A DNA stretch of 64,000 nucleotides from Paracoccus sediminis (GTDB taxonomy: Bacteria > Pseudomonadota > Alphaproteobacteria > Rhodobacterales > Rhodobacteraceae). The notes below the pieces were generated by a model. That model was not told the DNA's origin and searched no databases. It worked only from the letters and a program-made list of their open reading frames with translations. The stretch is from contig NZ_FZNM01000002.1 in assembly GCF_900188295.1 (NCBI RefSeq), positions 416,621 to 480,620 of the forward strand, in the 5' to 3' direction. This document shows positions 24,891 through 35,242 of this stretch, one piece after another. A program made the translations under genes and the position numbers. Every line of letters starts with the position of its first letter. The first letter of the stretch is position 1.

Positions 24891-26693
24891 TCAATCCTTG
24901 CGCCCGAACAGCCGTTCGATATCGGGCAGGCGCAGCTTGACCCAGGTGGGGCGGCCGTGGTTGCACTGGCCGGACCGGGGGGTGCGTTCCATGTCGCGCA
25001 GCAGGGCGTTCATCTCCTCGGCCGTCATGCGGCGGCCGGACCGGACCGATCCGTGACAGGCCATGGATGACAACACCGCGTCGATCCGCCCGCGCAGCCG
25101 GTCGGAAGCATCCAGTTCGACCAGATCGTCCAGGATGTCGCGGATCAGGGCCTGGGTGTCCAGCCGGGCAAGCATGGCCGGAATTTCCCGCACCGCGACG
25201 GCGCCGCCTCCAAAGGGTTCAATCACCAGACCCAGTTCGGCAAGGTCTGGCGCGATGGCCAGGATTCGCGCGGCGTCGTGGTCGGGCAGGGCGATGATTT
25301 CGGGAATCAGCAGCACCTGCCGGGCGATCCCGGCGGCGGCGGCCTGCGCCTTCAGGCGTTCATAGACCAGACGTTCATGGGCCGCGTGTCCATCGACGAT
25401 CACCAGCCCATCGACGGTCTGGGCGATGATGTAGTTTTCGTGGATCTGCGCCCGTGCCGCGCCAAGGGGGGCGTCGTCGGGCACCGCGACCGGATCCTCG
25501 GCCCGCGCCGAGGGCGCTTCGGCAAAGCCGGGCACCGGGGCTTGCAGATCAAGGCTGGCCCGGATCGCCGGGGCCGGCGGGCGATAATCCATCGGATAGG
25601 CGCGCGGCGCCGTGGTTTCGGCGCGGAACGCCGCCATCGCCGCATCCCCCACGGTCGAGGAGGCGCGATGCCCTGCACCCGCCAGGCCATGCCGCAACGC
25701 GCTGACCAGCAGGCCGCGCGCGGATTGGGGGTCGCGGAACCGCACCTCGGCCTTGGCGGGATGGACGTTCACGTCCACCAGTTGCGGATCGCAGGCCAGA
25801 TAGAGGACCGCCGCCGGATGCCGCCCGGACGCCAGCACATCCATGTAACCCGCCCGCAGCGCGCCGGTCAGCATCTTGTCGCGCACCGGGCGGCCGTTCA
25901 CATACAGATGCTGCGCCACCGCCGCGCCGCGCGAATAGGTCGGCAGGGCCGCGAAGCCCGACAGCCGCAACCCGTCGCGTTCGGCGTCAAGGGCGATGGC
26001 GTTGTCGATGAAGTCGCGGCCCATGACGCGGGCCAGCCGGGCGTGCAGCGCGCCCAGCGGATCGCCCGTTTCGGCGTCGCAGCGCAGGATCTCGCGGTCG
26101 TCGGCGGTCAGGGTAAAGCCTGCGAAGGGTTCGGCCATGGCCAGGCGGCGGACGCATTCGGCCACCGCCATCGTCTCGGCCCGGTCGCCGCGCAGGAACT
26201 TGAGCCGGGCGGGCGTGGCGTAGAACAGGTCGCGCAACTCGACCACGGTGCCGGGATTGGCGGCGGACGGCCGGACCGGCGCGATCGCGCCGCCCGTCAC
26301 GGCGATGGTCGCCCCGTCGCCGCTGCGAACGCGGGACGTGATCGTCAGCCGTCCCACCGCCCCCAGGGACGGCAGCGCCTCGCCCCGGAACCCGAAGCTG
26401 CGGATCGCCAGCAGGTCCGATCCGTCGATCTTGCTGGTCGCGTGGCGCGACAGGGCCAGGGGCAGGTCGTCCGGCGCCATGCCGCAACCATTGTCGCAGA
26501 CCCGGATCAGCCGCTTGCCGCCGTCCTGGATGGCGATGTCGATTCGCGTGGCCCCGGCATCAAGCGCATTTTCCACCAGTTCCTTGACCGCCGACGCCGG
26601 GCGTTCCACGACCTCGCCGGCCGCGATACGGTTGGCCGTCGCCTCGTCCAGTTGCCGGATGACGGGCCGGATATGGGGGGTTTGGCTGTTCAT
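24891..26693 (-). CDS. mutL: DNA mismatch repair protein MutL
   Basis: Couples MutS mismatch recognition to strand removal. The 600-residue protein has the GHKL ATPase motifs: RIAAGEVVERPASAVKELVE with ENALDAGATRIDI, DNGCGM and FGFRGEALPSLG. The C-terminal dimer domain carries DGHAAHERLVYERL (a DQHAxxERxxYE variant), ACHGSVRSG and CNHGRPTWVKL, the residues of the endonuclease-type MutL found in bacteria lacking MutH. It is the last gene of the minus-strand run; the gap to the M16 gene upstream is 54 bp. Confidence 0.96.
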   Translation of the reverse strand: MNSQTPHIRPVIRQLDEATANRIAAGEVVERPASAVKELVENALDAGATRIDIAIQDGGKRLIRVCDNGCGMAPDDLPLALSRHATSKIDGSDLLAIRSFGFRGEALPSLGAVGRLTITSRVRSGDGATIAVTGGAIAPVRPSAANPGTVVELRDLFYATPARLKFLRGDRAETMAVAECVRRLAMAEPFAGFTLTADDREILRCDAETGDPLGALHARLARVMGRDFIDNAIALDAERDGLRLSGFAALPTYSRGAAVAQHLYVNGRPVRDKMLTGALRAGYMDVLASGRHPAAVLYLACDPQLVDVNVHPAKAEVRFRDPQSARGLLVSALRHGLAGAGHRASSTVGDAAMAAFRAETTAPRAYPMDYRPPAPAIRASLDLQAPVPGFAEAPSARAEDPVAVPDDAPLGAARAQIHENYIIAQTVDGLVIVDGHAAHERLVYERLKAQAAAAGIARQVLLIPEIIALPDHDAARILAIAPDLAELGLVIEPFGGGAVAVREIPAMLARLDTQALIRDILDDLVELDASDRLRGRIDAVLSSMACHGSVRSGRRMTAEEMNALLRDMERTPRSGQCNHGRPTWVKLRLPDIERLFGRKD

Positions 26694-26747
26694 GCCCCCA
26701 AATCTAGCAGGGCCAAGTCCACGCCGCCAGCGATTCCCGTGCCTGGC

Positions 26748-28070
26748 TCAGTTGGTGGGCTGGCTGTCCGTGGCCGTCACCCCCTCGGGGCGGCCGACCA
26801 GCACGAACCGCAACCCGTCCGATCTCAGCAATTTGGCCGCCACGCGCTTGACGTCATCCGCGGTCACGGCCTCGACCTTGGCGTTGCGGGTGTTCACGTA
26901 ATCGATGGGAAAGCCGATCACCTGCATTCCGGCCAGGATGCCGGCGATCTTGCCGTTGCCGTCGAAGCGCAGGGGGTATTCGCCGGTCAGATAGGTCTTG
27001 GCGTCGTTCAGTTCCCGATCGGTGACGCCCTGGGCCAGCCGGTCCCATTCGGCCCTGATAAGTTCGACCGCCTGTCCCGTGGTGGCGTTTGATCCCGACA
27101 TGCCGCCCTGCCAGGTCTGGCCATAGACGCCGGTGGCAAGGCCGGTGCCCACGCCATAGGTCAGCCCGCGCTTTTCGCGAATCTCCTCCATGAGGCGGGA
27201 ACTGAATCCGCCGCCGCCCAGGATGTGATTGGCGACATAGGCCGCGAAGTAATCGGGATCGTCTATGGCCAGCCCCGGCCCCGCAAAGCTGACGACCGTC
27301 TGGGGGCTGTCCCAGTCGATCACGGTCACGCCGCCGGTCAGTTGCAGGTCCGCCGGTTCCGGCAGGGGCGCGGTGCCCCGTTCGGGCAGCCCCCCCAGCA
27401 CCTGGTCCAGAAGCAGGCCCAGTTCCTCGGGCGTGATGTCGCCCGCGGCGCCCACCACCACGCGGTCGCGGGCCAGCACGCGGTTCTTGGCGGCCACCAG
27501 ATCCTGGCGGGTCAGGGCCGAGACGGATTCCGCCGTGCCGTTGATCGAGGTCGCATAGGGGTGATCGCCCCAGGCCTGCCGGGCCATTTCCCTGGCGGCG
27601 ATGGATTGCGGATCGGTCGCCTCGGACCGGATGATCGATTGGACCTGCGCGCGAACGCGTTCGACCGCCGCATCGTCGAAGCGGGGCTGGGTCAGCGCCT
27701 CGGCCAGCAGGGCCGCGGCCTCGTCGCGGTTTTCGGACAGGGCGCGCACTCCGACCGACAGCGTGTCGTCGCCGACGTCAAAGGAAAACCGCGCGCCCAG
27801 AGCCTCGACCGCCTGGGCGAAGGCCACCGAATCGCGGCTGCCCGCGCCCTCCTCCAGCGTGGCGGTCATCAGGTTGATGGCGCCGCGCTTTTCGGGCTGA
27901 TCCAGGCTGGCGCCGCCGCGGAAATCGAATTCGACGGCGACAAAGGGAATGGTGTCGTCCTGGACCAGCCAGGCCTTGATCCCGCCGGGGGACGTGACCT
28001 CCTGAATGTCGATGGCCTGGGCCGGGACGGCCAGAGCGGCGAAGAAGACGGCAATGACGGCGCGGATCAT
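26748..28070 (-). CDS. M16-family peptidase homologue, non-catalytic partner
   Basis: A 440-residue pitrilysin/insulinase-fold protein with a Sec signal (MIRAVIAVFFAALAVPAQA). The zinc motif HxxEH of M16 enzymes is replaced at the corresponding place (GAINLMTATLEEGAG), so it should be inactive. It probably pairs with the active subunit encoded immediately upstream, as alpha/beta mitochondrial processing-type peptidases do. The later region GGGGFSSRLMEEIREKRGLTYGV is typical of the family and helps bind substrate. It overlaps the upstream gene by 4 nt (ATGA). Confidence 0.9.
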   Translation of the reverse strand: MIRAVIAVFFAALAVPAQAIDIQEVTSPGGIKAWLVQDDTIPFVAVEFDFRGGASLDQPEKRGAINLMTATLEEGAGSRDSVAFAQAVEALGARFSFDVGDDTLSVGVRALSENRDEAAALLAEALTQPRFDDAAVERVRAQVQSIIRSEATDPQSIAAREMARQAWGDHPYATSINGTAESVSALTRQDLVAAKNRVLARDRVVVGAAGDITPEELGLLLDQVLGGLPERGTAPLPEPADLQLTGGVTVIDWDSPQTVVSFAGPGLAIDDPDYFAAYVANHILGGGGFSSRLMEEIREKRGLTYGVGTGLATGVYGQTWQGGMSGSNATTGQAVELIRAEWDRLAQGVTDRELNDAKTYLTGEYPLRFDGNGKIAGILAGMQVIGFPIDYVNTRNAKVEAVTADDVKRVAAKLLRSDGLRFVLVGRPEGVTATDSQPTN

Positions 28071-29500
28071 CCTTGGACCTCGGCGGCAGGGGTGTCGGTC
28101 GGTGCGGGCGCCGCGCCGCCGGGGGCGGCGGCCGGCATGGCGGGCGGCGGCGTTTCGGCCGGATCCTCGGCCGGCGGGGGCAGCAGCCAGCCGGTCACGC
28201 TGGCCTTGCCGCCCAGAACCTGCCGGGCGGCCCGCGCGACATCCTCGACCGTCACCGCGGCCAGGATGTCGGGCCAGTCGTTGACATCCTGGACGGACAA
28301 TCCGGTCGCCAGCCCCTGCCCATAATCATAGGCCCGGCCATGCGCGGAATCCAGCGTATAGACCCGCGCCGCCTCGATCCGCGTCTTGACCCGGTCCAGA
28401 TCGGCCTGGTCCGGGCCGGTTTCCAGAAATGCCGCCAGCACCTTGTCCAACTCGGCCTCGGCCTCGTCGGGGGCGATGCCGTCGGCGGGAACCAGCGAGA
28501 CGGCAAAGCTGGTCGGATCGACCGACAGGCCGTCATAGCCCGCGTTCACCCACAGCGCCTTGCCCTTCATCGCCAGTTCCCGCCCCAGAACCGAGGTCTG
28601 CATGGATCCGCCCAGCAATTCGGCCAGAACCGTCAGCGCGGCCGCGTCCGTCTGATCGCCCGGATCGCGTTCGGGCGCGACATAGCTGCGCGTCATCACC
28701 GGCTGGGGCACGCGGGGGTCCGTCATCTGCATCCGGCGGGGCGCCCGCTGGGTGGGTTCCTGCGGACGCACGCGCGGCGCGGCCTCGCCCTTGGCGGGGA
28801 TCGGACCGTAATACCGTTCCGCCAGTTCGCGCGCCCTTTCGGGCGTCACGTCCCCTGCCAGGATCAGGATCGCCTCGTTCGGGGAATAATGATCGTCGTA
28901 CCACGCCAGGGCGTCGTCGCGGGTCAGCCCCTCCATCTCGGCGCGCCAGCCGATCACCGGGCGGCCATAGGGGTGGTTGTAGAACAGCGTGGCGTTGCGT
29001 TCCTCGGAAAACAGGGCGCCGGGGTCGCTGTCCACGCGCTGCGCCCGTTCTTCCAGCACGACCTGCCGTTCGGCCTGCCAGTCATCCTCGCCGATGCGCA
29101 GGTTGGCCATGCGGTCGGCCTCCATCTCCATGACAAGAGGCAGGCGGTCGGATGCGATGCGCTGGAAATAGGCGGTATAATCAGAGCTGGTGAAGGCGTT
29201 GTCCATGCCGCCGTTGGCGGTCACCGTCTTGGACAGCTCGCCCGGTTCCAGCGTGTCGGTGCCTTTGAACATCAGATGTTCCAGGTAATGCGCGATCCCC
29301 GACTTGCCCGGCGGCTCGTCGGCCGATCCATTGCGGTACCAGACCATCTGCACCACGACCGGCGCACGATGATCCTCGATCACCACGGTTTCCAGGCCGT
29401 TCGGCAGGGTGAAGCTGGTGATGCCGTCGGGCATCTGGGCCAGGGCGGGCGCGGCGCCCAGGGTCAGGGCCAGCAGGGCGGGCAGCGTGGGTCGGGGCAT
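28067..29500 (-). CDS. M16-family zinc peptidase, catalytic subunit
   Basis: A 477-residue exported peptidase with a signal peptide (MPRPTLPALLALTLGAAPALA) and the inverted zinc motif HYLEHLMFKGT (HxxEH, about residues 70-75), with the downstream glutamate expected in the ERQVVLEERAQRVD helix. It degrades peptides in the periplasm, probably as a heterodimer with the next gene. The C terminus ends in a long Pro/Ala tail. The two M16 genes follow P450 by 67 bp and likely share a transcript with lspA and the DUF3035 gene. Confidence 0.93.
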   Translation of the reverse strand: MPRPTLPALLALTLGAAPALAQMPDGITSFTLPNGLETVVIEDHRAPVVVQMVWYRNGSADEPPGKSGIAHYLEHLMFKGTDTLEPGELSKTVTANGGMDNAFTSSDYTAYFQRIASDRLPLVMEMEADRMANLRIGEDDWQAERQVVLEERAQRVDSDPGALFSEERNATLFYNHPYGRPVIGWRAEMEGLTRDDALAWYDDHYSPNEAILILAGDVTPERARELAERYYGPIPAKGEAAPRVRPQEPTQRAPRRMQMTDPRVPQPVMTRSYVAPERDPGDQTDAAALTVLAELLGGSMQTSVLGRELAMKGKALWVNAGYDGLSVDPTSFAVSLVPADGIAPDEAEAELDKVLAAFLETGPDQADLDRVKTRIEAARVYTLDSAHGRAYDYGQGLATGLSVQDVNDWPDILAAVTVEDVARAARQVLGGKASVTGWLLPPPAEDPAETPPPAMPAAAPGGAAPAPTDTPAAEVQG

Positions 29501-29567
29501 GGGGGCGAACCTCCTCGTTCTTTGGGGAAAGTGACCAAAGCGCGGCGCCCCTGCAACCTCTCACACG

Positions 29568-30782
29568 CTAATGTGTCGCCACGGTGATGGGCAGGGTCAG
29601 GGGGCCGTGCGCCTGAAGGCCGGTTTTCCAGACCGCTGGCCCTGCACGCTCGATGCGGCGGCTGCGGGCCAGCAGGGCGGTGAACAGGATCTCGGTGTTC
29701 AGGCGCGCCAGAGTGTTGCCCAGGCAGACATGCGGCCCGGCCCCGAAGGCCAGATGGACATTGGGCCTGCGCGCGACATCGAATCGATCGGGATCGGGAA
29801 AGGCCGCCGGATCGCGGTTGGCAGCCGCGTAAAGCAGGCCGAAGGTCGTTCCCGTGGGCCAGTCCTGCCCGCAGATCGTCACGTCCTGCGATGCGTGGCG
29901 GTGGAAAAAGATCAGCGGCGGGGCAAAGCGGAACATTTCCTGCACCGCAGTCGGCATCAGGCCGGGGTCGGCGCGCAGGCGGGCCAACCGGGCCGGATGG
30001 GCCAGCAGCGCGTGCAGTCCGCTGCCCATCGCGTCGATGGTCGATCCGTGCCCCGCGTGCAGGATTTGCATGATCGTCGCGATCAGTTCGTCATGGCTCA
30101 GCAGGCCCGCGCGTTCGGCGCCGATCATCGCGGTCATCAGATCGTCGCGGGGCCGCGCCTGCCGGTCCGCATGAAGATCTTGCAGCGCCTCGTGGAATGC
30201 CCGCGTCGCGGCCTCGGCGCGCGCCTTGCGATCCGCCGTGCGCTGGCTCACGTCGAAATAACCCACGGTCTCGTCCGACCACCGGGTCATCCGCGGCGCC
30301 AGGGCCGGGTCCGTGCCGATCAGGTGGCCGATGACCTGTCCCGGCAGATGGGCGGCCAGATCGGCGATGAAGTCGAACCGGCCCTGCGGGATCAGCCGGT
30401 CAAGCGCGGCATCGACCCATTCGGCCACAAAGCCGCGCAGGCCTTCCAGCCGGGACCGCGTGAAGAACGGAAACACCGCGCGCCGCAGCCGGTCGTGATC
30501 CGGCCCGTCGATTTCCAGCATCGAGGTCTGCACGAAGCGTTCGTGGAACGGCATGTCGTGGAAATTCTGGGCCACCTGCATCCGCCGGCGTTCCGCAGGG
30601 GGGAACATGGCCGTGCCCCGCACCATCCTGCGATCCGACGCGATGGCATGCACATCCGCAAAACGCGATGCCAGGCGGAACCCCTGCCACAACGGCAGGC
30701 CCGGTTCCGCCCGCAACCGGGCATAGGCGGGCCAGGGATTCTTGCCGAAATCGGGTTGCGCGGGGTCGAACCCTTCGATCAT
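29568..30782 (-). CDS. Cytochrome P450
   Basis: A 404-residue soluble class I-type bacterial P450. The haem-binding loop is HLAFGAGPHVCLGNTLARL, the K-helix ExxR is VQEMFRF, and the I-helix reads ILHAGHGSTID. There a glycine-serine replaces the usual acid-threonine neighbourhood (AGxE/DT), which could alter proton delivery. No ferredoxin or ferredoxin reductase gene adjoins. ATG 30782 overlaps the stop of the DUF3035 lipoprotein gene (ATGA). It sits between genes usually adjacent in this family (DUF3035 and M16), so it looks like an accessory insertion into the operon. The substrate is unknown. Confidence 0.92.
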   Translation of the reverse strand: MIEGFDPAQPDFGKNPWPAYARLRAEPGLPLWQGFRLASRFADVHAIASDRRMVRGTAMFPPAERRRMQVAQNFHDMPFHERFVQTSMLEIDGPDHDRLRRAVFPFFTRSRLEGLRGFVAEWVDAALDRLIPQGRFDFIADLAAHLPGQVIGHLIGTDPALAPRMTRWSDETVGYFDVSQRTADRKARAEAATRAFHEALQDLHADRQARPRDDLMTAMIGAERAGLLSHDELIATIMQILHAGHGSTIDAMGSGLHALLAHPARLARLRADPGLMPTAVQEMFRFAPPLIFFHRHASQDVTICGQDWPTGTTFGLLYAAANRDPAAFPDPDRFDVARRPNVHLAFGAGPHVCLGNTLARLNTEILFTALLARSRRIERAGPAVWKTGLQAHGPLTLPITVATH

Positions 30783-31300
30783 TCCTCGGGCGGCGCGGGC
30801 GAGGTCTGGGTGATGGCTCCGGCACGCTGCCACCGCTGCTGCTCGATGCGCGAATCCAGCGCCAGCGGGCGATAGGCGCGCTGATAGACGGTGGTGCCGA
30901 ACAGCGCCTCGAGCGGGCGGCGCCTGTTGCGCGACCGCCATTCCACATCCGCCTGCGCCAGCTTTTCGCGGATGGCGGGGTCGCTGCCGCGCCGCGTCGC
31001 ATGGGCCACAAGCGCCCCGTCGGACGCGGCGATGCCCTGGTCCGTCAGGCGCGCCGGATTGCCGCCCAGGGCCGCGACCGCATCGGCATTCGGGTTTGGA
31101 TCGGTGATGTTGGCCCCGCCCGGCGTCGGCGCGGGCAGCAACGCCAGATCGGGCGGCATGGACAGGGGCCGGGTCGGCAGGATGGCGAATTCGTCCGGGC
31201 TGTTCTGGCCGGTCTCGATGTTCATCAACTGGCTGCTGCCGCAGGCCGACAACCCCATGACCGCCCCGATGGCGATTCCCCTGACCAAAGCCCGCATCAT
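30779..31300 (-). CDS. DUF3035 lipoprotein
   Basis: A 173-residue protein with a lipoprotein signal (MMRALVRGIAIGAVMGLSAC, lipobox LSAC with Cys20) and a Pro/Asn-rich mature region (NSPDEFAILPTRPLSMPPDL) characteristic of the DUF3035 family of alphaproteobacteria. It should be anchored in the envelope; the function is unknown. It starts 26 bp after lspA, whose product would process its own signal peptide. The linkage of a lipoprotein, its signal peptidase and M16 peptidases suggests an envelope-maintenance module. Confidence 0.87.
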   Translation of the reverse strand: MMRALVRGIAIGAVMGLSACGSSQLMNIETGQNSPDEFAILPTRPLSMPPDLALLPAPTPGGANITDPNPNADAVAALGGNPARLTDQGIAASDGALVAHATRRGSDPAIREKLAQADVEWRSRNRRRPLEALFGTTVYQRAYRPLALDSRIEQQRWQRAGAITQTSPAPPEE

Positions 31301-31326
31301 CTGCCCCTTGTTCCTTGCGCCCGGTT

Positions 31327-31977
31327 CTAGCCCGATTTGCCGGTCCCGTCACGGGGATTGTCGGCGGGCCTTGGCCGCGCCTTGCGCGCGGGCTTTTCGG
31401 ATTTCGCCTTTTGCGGCACCAGGACCAGCCCGATGGCTCCGGCGAAAATGCAAATATCGGCCACGTTGAAGCTGTAGGGGTTCTGCCAGCCCGGCATCGA
31501 CATGTTCAGGAAATCCGCCACCGCGCCATACAGCAGCCGGTCGATCACGTTGCCCAAGGCCCCGCCGATCAGCAGCCCCGCCGCGACCTTGGCAAAGGCT
31601 CCGGCATTGGCGCGCCGGATCCAGATCCAGACCCAGGCCACGATGGCCACCGCCACCGCGATCAGCAGCCAGCGCGTGACGTCGGTGTCCGATGCCATCA
31701 GCCCGAAGTTCATGCCCTGGTTCCAGGCCATGCGCAGGTTGATCCAGGGCGGCAACAGGTCGATCTCTCGCACCCGGTCCAGCCGCAGCAGATGAACGAC
31801 CCAGTATTTCAGGATTTGATCCGCGACAAAGATCAGCCCCGCGACCCAGACCACAAGGCGCATATCGGTACGGGCCGGAGGCGCGGGTTTTTTCGGCATC
31901 CGGGGACGCCGGGTCTTGGGCGACGGTTGCGGCGCGGGGTCGCGGGGCGTGGGATCCAGGGGCAATTCCTGCTGCAT
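31327..31977 (-). CDS. lspA: Lipoprotein signal peptidase (with extended N terminus)
   Basis: Inner-membrane aspartyl protease that removes signal peptides from lipid-modified prolipoproteins. It has four membrane segments, catalytic aspartates in [19 protein letters not shown] and [14 protein letters not shown], and [10 protein letters not shown] in the second region. At 216 residues it is longer than the usual ~160-170 owing to a Pro-rich charged N-terminal tail (about residues 1-37) and a basic C-terminal tail. A start at the internal Met39 (MRLVVWVAG) would remove the tail. ATG 31977, one base after the purH stop, is preferred because it fits tight operon spacing. Confidence 0.93.
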   Translation of the reverse strand: MQQELPLDPTPRDPAPQPSPKTRRPRMPKKPAPPARTDMRLVVWVAGLIFVADQILKYWVVHLLRLDRVREIDLLPPWINLRMAWNQGMNFGLMASDTDVTRWLLIAVAVAIVAWVWIWIRRANAGAFAKVAAGLLIGGALGNVIDRLLYGAVADFLNMSMPGWQNPYSFNVADICIFAGAIGLVLVPQKAKSEKPARKARPRPADNPRDGTGKSG

Positions 31978-31978
31978 G

Positions 31979-33568
<1,590 letters not shown>

Positions 33569-33725
33569 GAGAGGCCTCGCATCTGGTTTCGCGGCCCACC
33601 TATCCGTCCGGGACGCCAAGGTCCAGCACTCCCGTCGCGCCCGGCGCGATCTTCTTCACGCAAATATCCTCGGGGGGTCCGGGGGGCGAAGCGCCCCTGG
33701 CCGTCGCGGGACGCCGATCGCGGCC

Positions 33726-34979
33726 TCAGCCGGCCTTGCGCAGGCGGGCCATGAAGAAGCCGTCCATGCCGCCCAGGTCCGACCAATGATCGGGCCGGCT
33801 GCGCAGCCCGCCCTCGGGTGTGATCCAGGACGGATCGATGCCCGGCAGCGCGGGGGGGACCACCGCCAGCCCGGGATGGCGGGACAAGGCGGCCGCGATC
33901 TGAATCTCGCCTTCGTCCGGCAGCAGCGAGCAGACGGCATAGACCATCCGCCCGCCGGGCGGCAGCAAGCTCAGGGCGTGGTCGATCAGCCGCGCTTGCA
34001 GTTGGGTCAGCACGGGAATGCCCGATCCGTCCCGCAGAAAGGGCAGGTCGGGATGGCGGCGGATCGTGCCGGTCGCCGAACAGGGCGCGTCCAGCAGGAT
34101 CGCATCCGGGGCCGCGTCGGGCCGCCATTCCAGGGCATCCGCCGCCACCACATCCGCGGACAGGCCGCAGCGGGTCAGGTTCTCGGCCACGCGCCGCAGC
34201 CGGGCGGGGCTGACGTCCACCGCCGTGACCCGCGCGCCCGCCGCCGCCAGTTGCAGCGTCTTGCCGCCCGGTGCCGCGCACAGATCCGCAATTCGTTCGC
34301 CGGGGCGCGGATCCAGCAGGCGGACGGGCAGGGCGGCGGCCGCGTCCTGGACCCACCAGTCGCCCGCCGCGAAACCGGGCAGGGCGGACACCTGCACCGG
34401 ACCATGAAGGCGCAGCGATCCGGTCGGCAGTTCCTGGGCGCCTTCGACCGTCACGCCCGGTTTCGGCGTCAGATCCAGGGGCGCTGCGGCCTGATGCGCG
34501 GCCTCGATGGCCTGGGCCACCGTTTCCCCGTGCGCGGACACGACCGATTCGCGCAGCCAGGACGGCATCGGCTGCGGCGGCAGGCCCGCCCATCCGTTGT
34601 GCGCGGCAACCTTACGCAGCACGGCGTTCACCATGCCCGACGCCGCCTGGCCTTTCTGCCCAAGCCCCCGCGACAGGCTGACCGCCGCATCGACAACGCC
34701 ATGGGCGGCGGCGCCCAGTTCCAGCATCTCGACCGCCGCCAGGCGCAGGATATCCGCCACCTGCGGGTTGGGTTTGCGGCTGACATAAGCGGCGATCACC
34801 GCATCGGCGCGCGACTGGTGGCGCAGAACCTCGGCGGCCAGGCGCCCGGCGCGGGCCTGGTCGGCGGGCGGCAGCGCCTTCAGCGCGCCGGCCTGGTCCG
34901 ACAGCGACAGCCCGTCGCGCACGCCCGCCAGCAGCCGCAATGCGCCCGAACGCGCCCTATCCAAGCCCTGCTTTGCCAA
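33726..34979 (-). CDS. rsmB: RsmB-family 16S rRNA (cytosine-5) methyltransferase
   Basis: SAM-dependent m5C methyltransferase of small-subunit rRNA. The 417-residue protein has an N-terminal NusB-like domain (AGRLAAEVLRHQSRADAV), SAM-binding ADLCAAPGGKTLQLAAAGA, and the two catalytic cysteines in LLDAPCSATGTIRRHPD and YAVCSLLPDEGE. It is divergent from the SDHAF4-like gene across 71 bp and heads the minus-strand run, with 157 bp before purH. Confidence 0.93.
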   Translation of the reverse strand: MAKQGLDRARSGALRLLAGVRDGLSLSDQAGALKALPPADQARAGRLAAEVLRHQSRADAVIAAYVSRKPNPQVADILRLAAVEMLELGAAAHGVVDAAVSLSRGLGQKGQAASGMVNAVLRKVAAHNGWAGLPPQPMPSWLRESVVSAHGETVAQAIEAAHQAAAPLDLTPKPGVTVEGAQELPTGSLRLHGPVQVSALPGFAAGDWWVQDAAAALPVRLLDPRPGERIADLCAAPGGKTLQLAAAGARVTAVDVSPARLRRVAENLTRCGLSADVVAADALEWRPDAAPDAILLDAPCSATGTIRRHPDLPFLRDGSGIPVLTQLQARLIDHALSLLPPGGRMVYAVCSLLPDEGEIQIAAALSRHPGLAVVPPALPGIDPSWITPEGGLRSRPDHWSDLGGMDGFFMARLRKAG

Positions 34980-35050
34980 ATCGCTTTCCTTTGCCTATGT
35001 CTTGTTGGAAGACTGACCCCGATCCATAAGCCCCCCCGAGGGATCTTTCC

Positions 35051-35242
35051 ATGAGCGAGCTGTCCCCCAAGAACCCCGCCGACCTGCCGCCCGAGGCCCG
35101 ACGCGCCCTGGCCGAGGCCGCCGAACGCCGCAAGGCCGCAGCAGGCGGCCAGCCCCTGCCCAGGGAATACGGCGGGCGCGACGGGCCGGAACCCGTCCGG
35201 TTTGGCGATTACGAAAAGAACGGTCTCGCGGTGGATTTCTGA
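35051..35242 (+). CDS. SDHAF4-like succinate dehydrogenase assembly factor (DUF1674)
   Basis: A 63-residue protein ending in the DUF1674 signature: EYGGRDGPEPVRFGDYEKNG then LAVDF. Mitochondrial and bacterial relatives bind flavinylated SdhA and protect it during complex II assembly; that role is inferred from the family. The N-terminal half is charged and helical. It is preceded by a GGGATCTTT leader without a strong ribosome site, and its TGA directly abuts the amidase ATG. Confidence 0.85.
   Translation: MSELSPKNPADLPPEARRALAEAAERRKAAAGGQPLPREYGGRDGPEPVRFGDYEKNGLAVDF

Noticed and set aside
25278..27092. Plus-strand frame of about 600 codons opposite mutL
   Set aside because: Antisense shadow; the Gly/His/Arg-rich translation has no recognisable domain and mutL is unambiguous.
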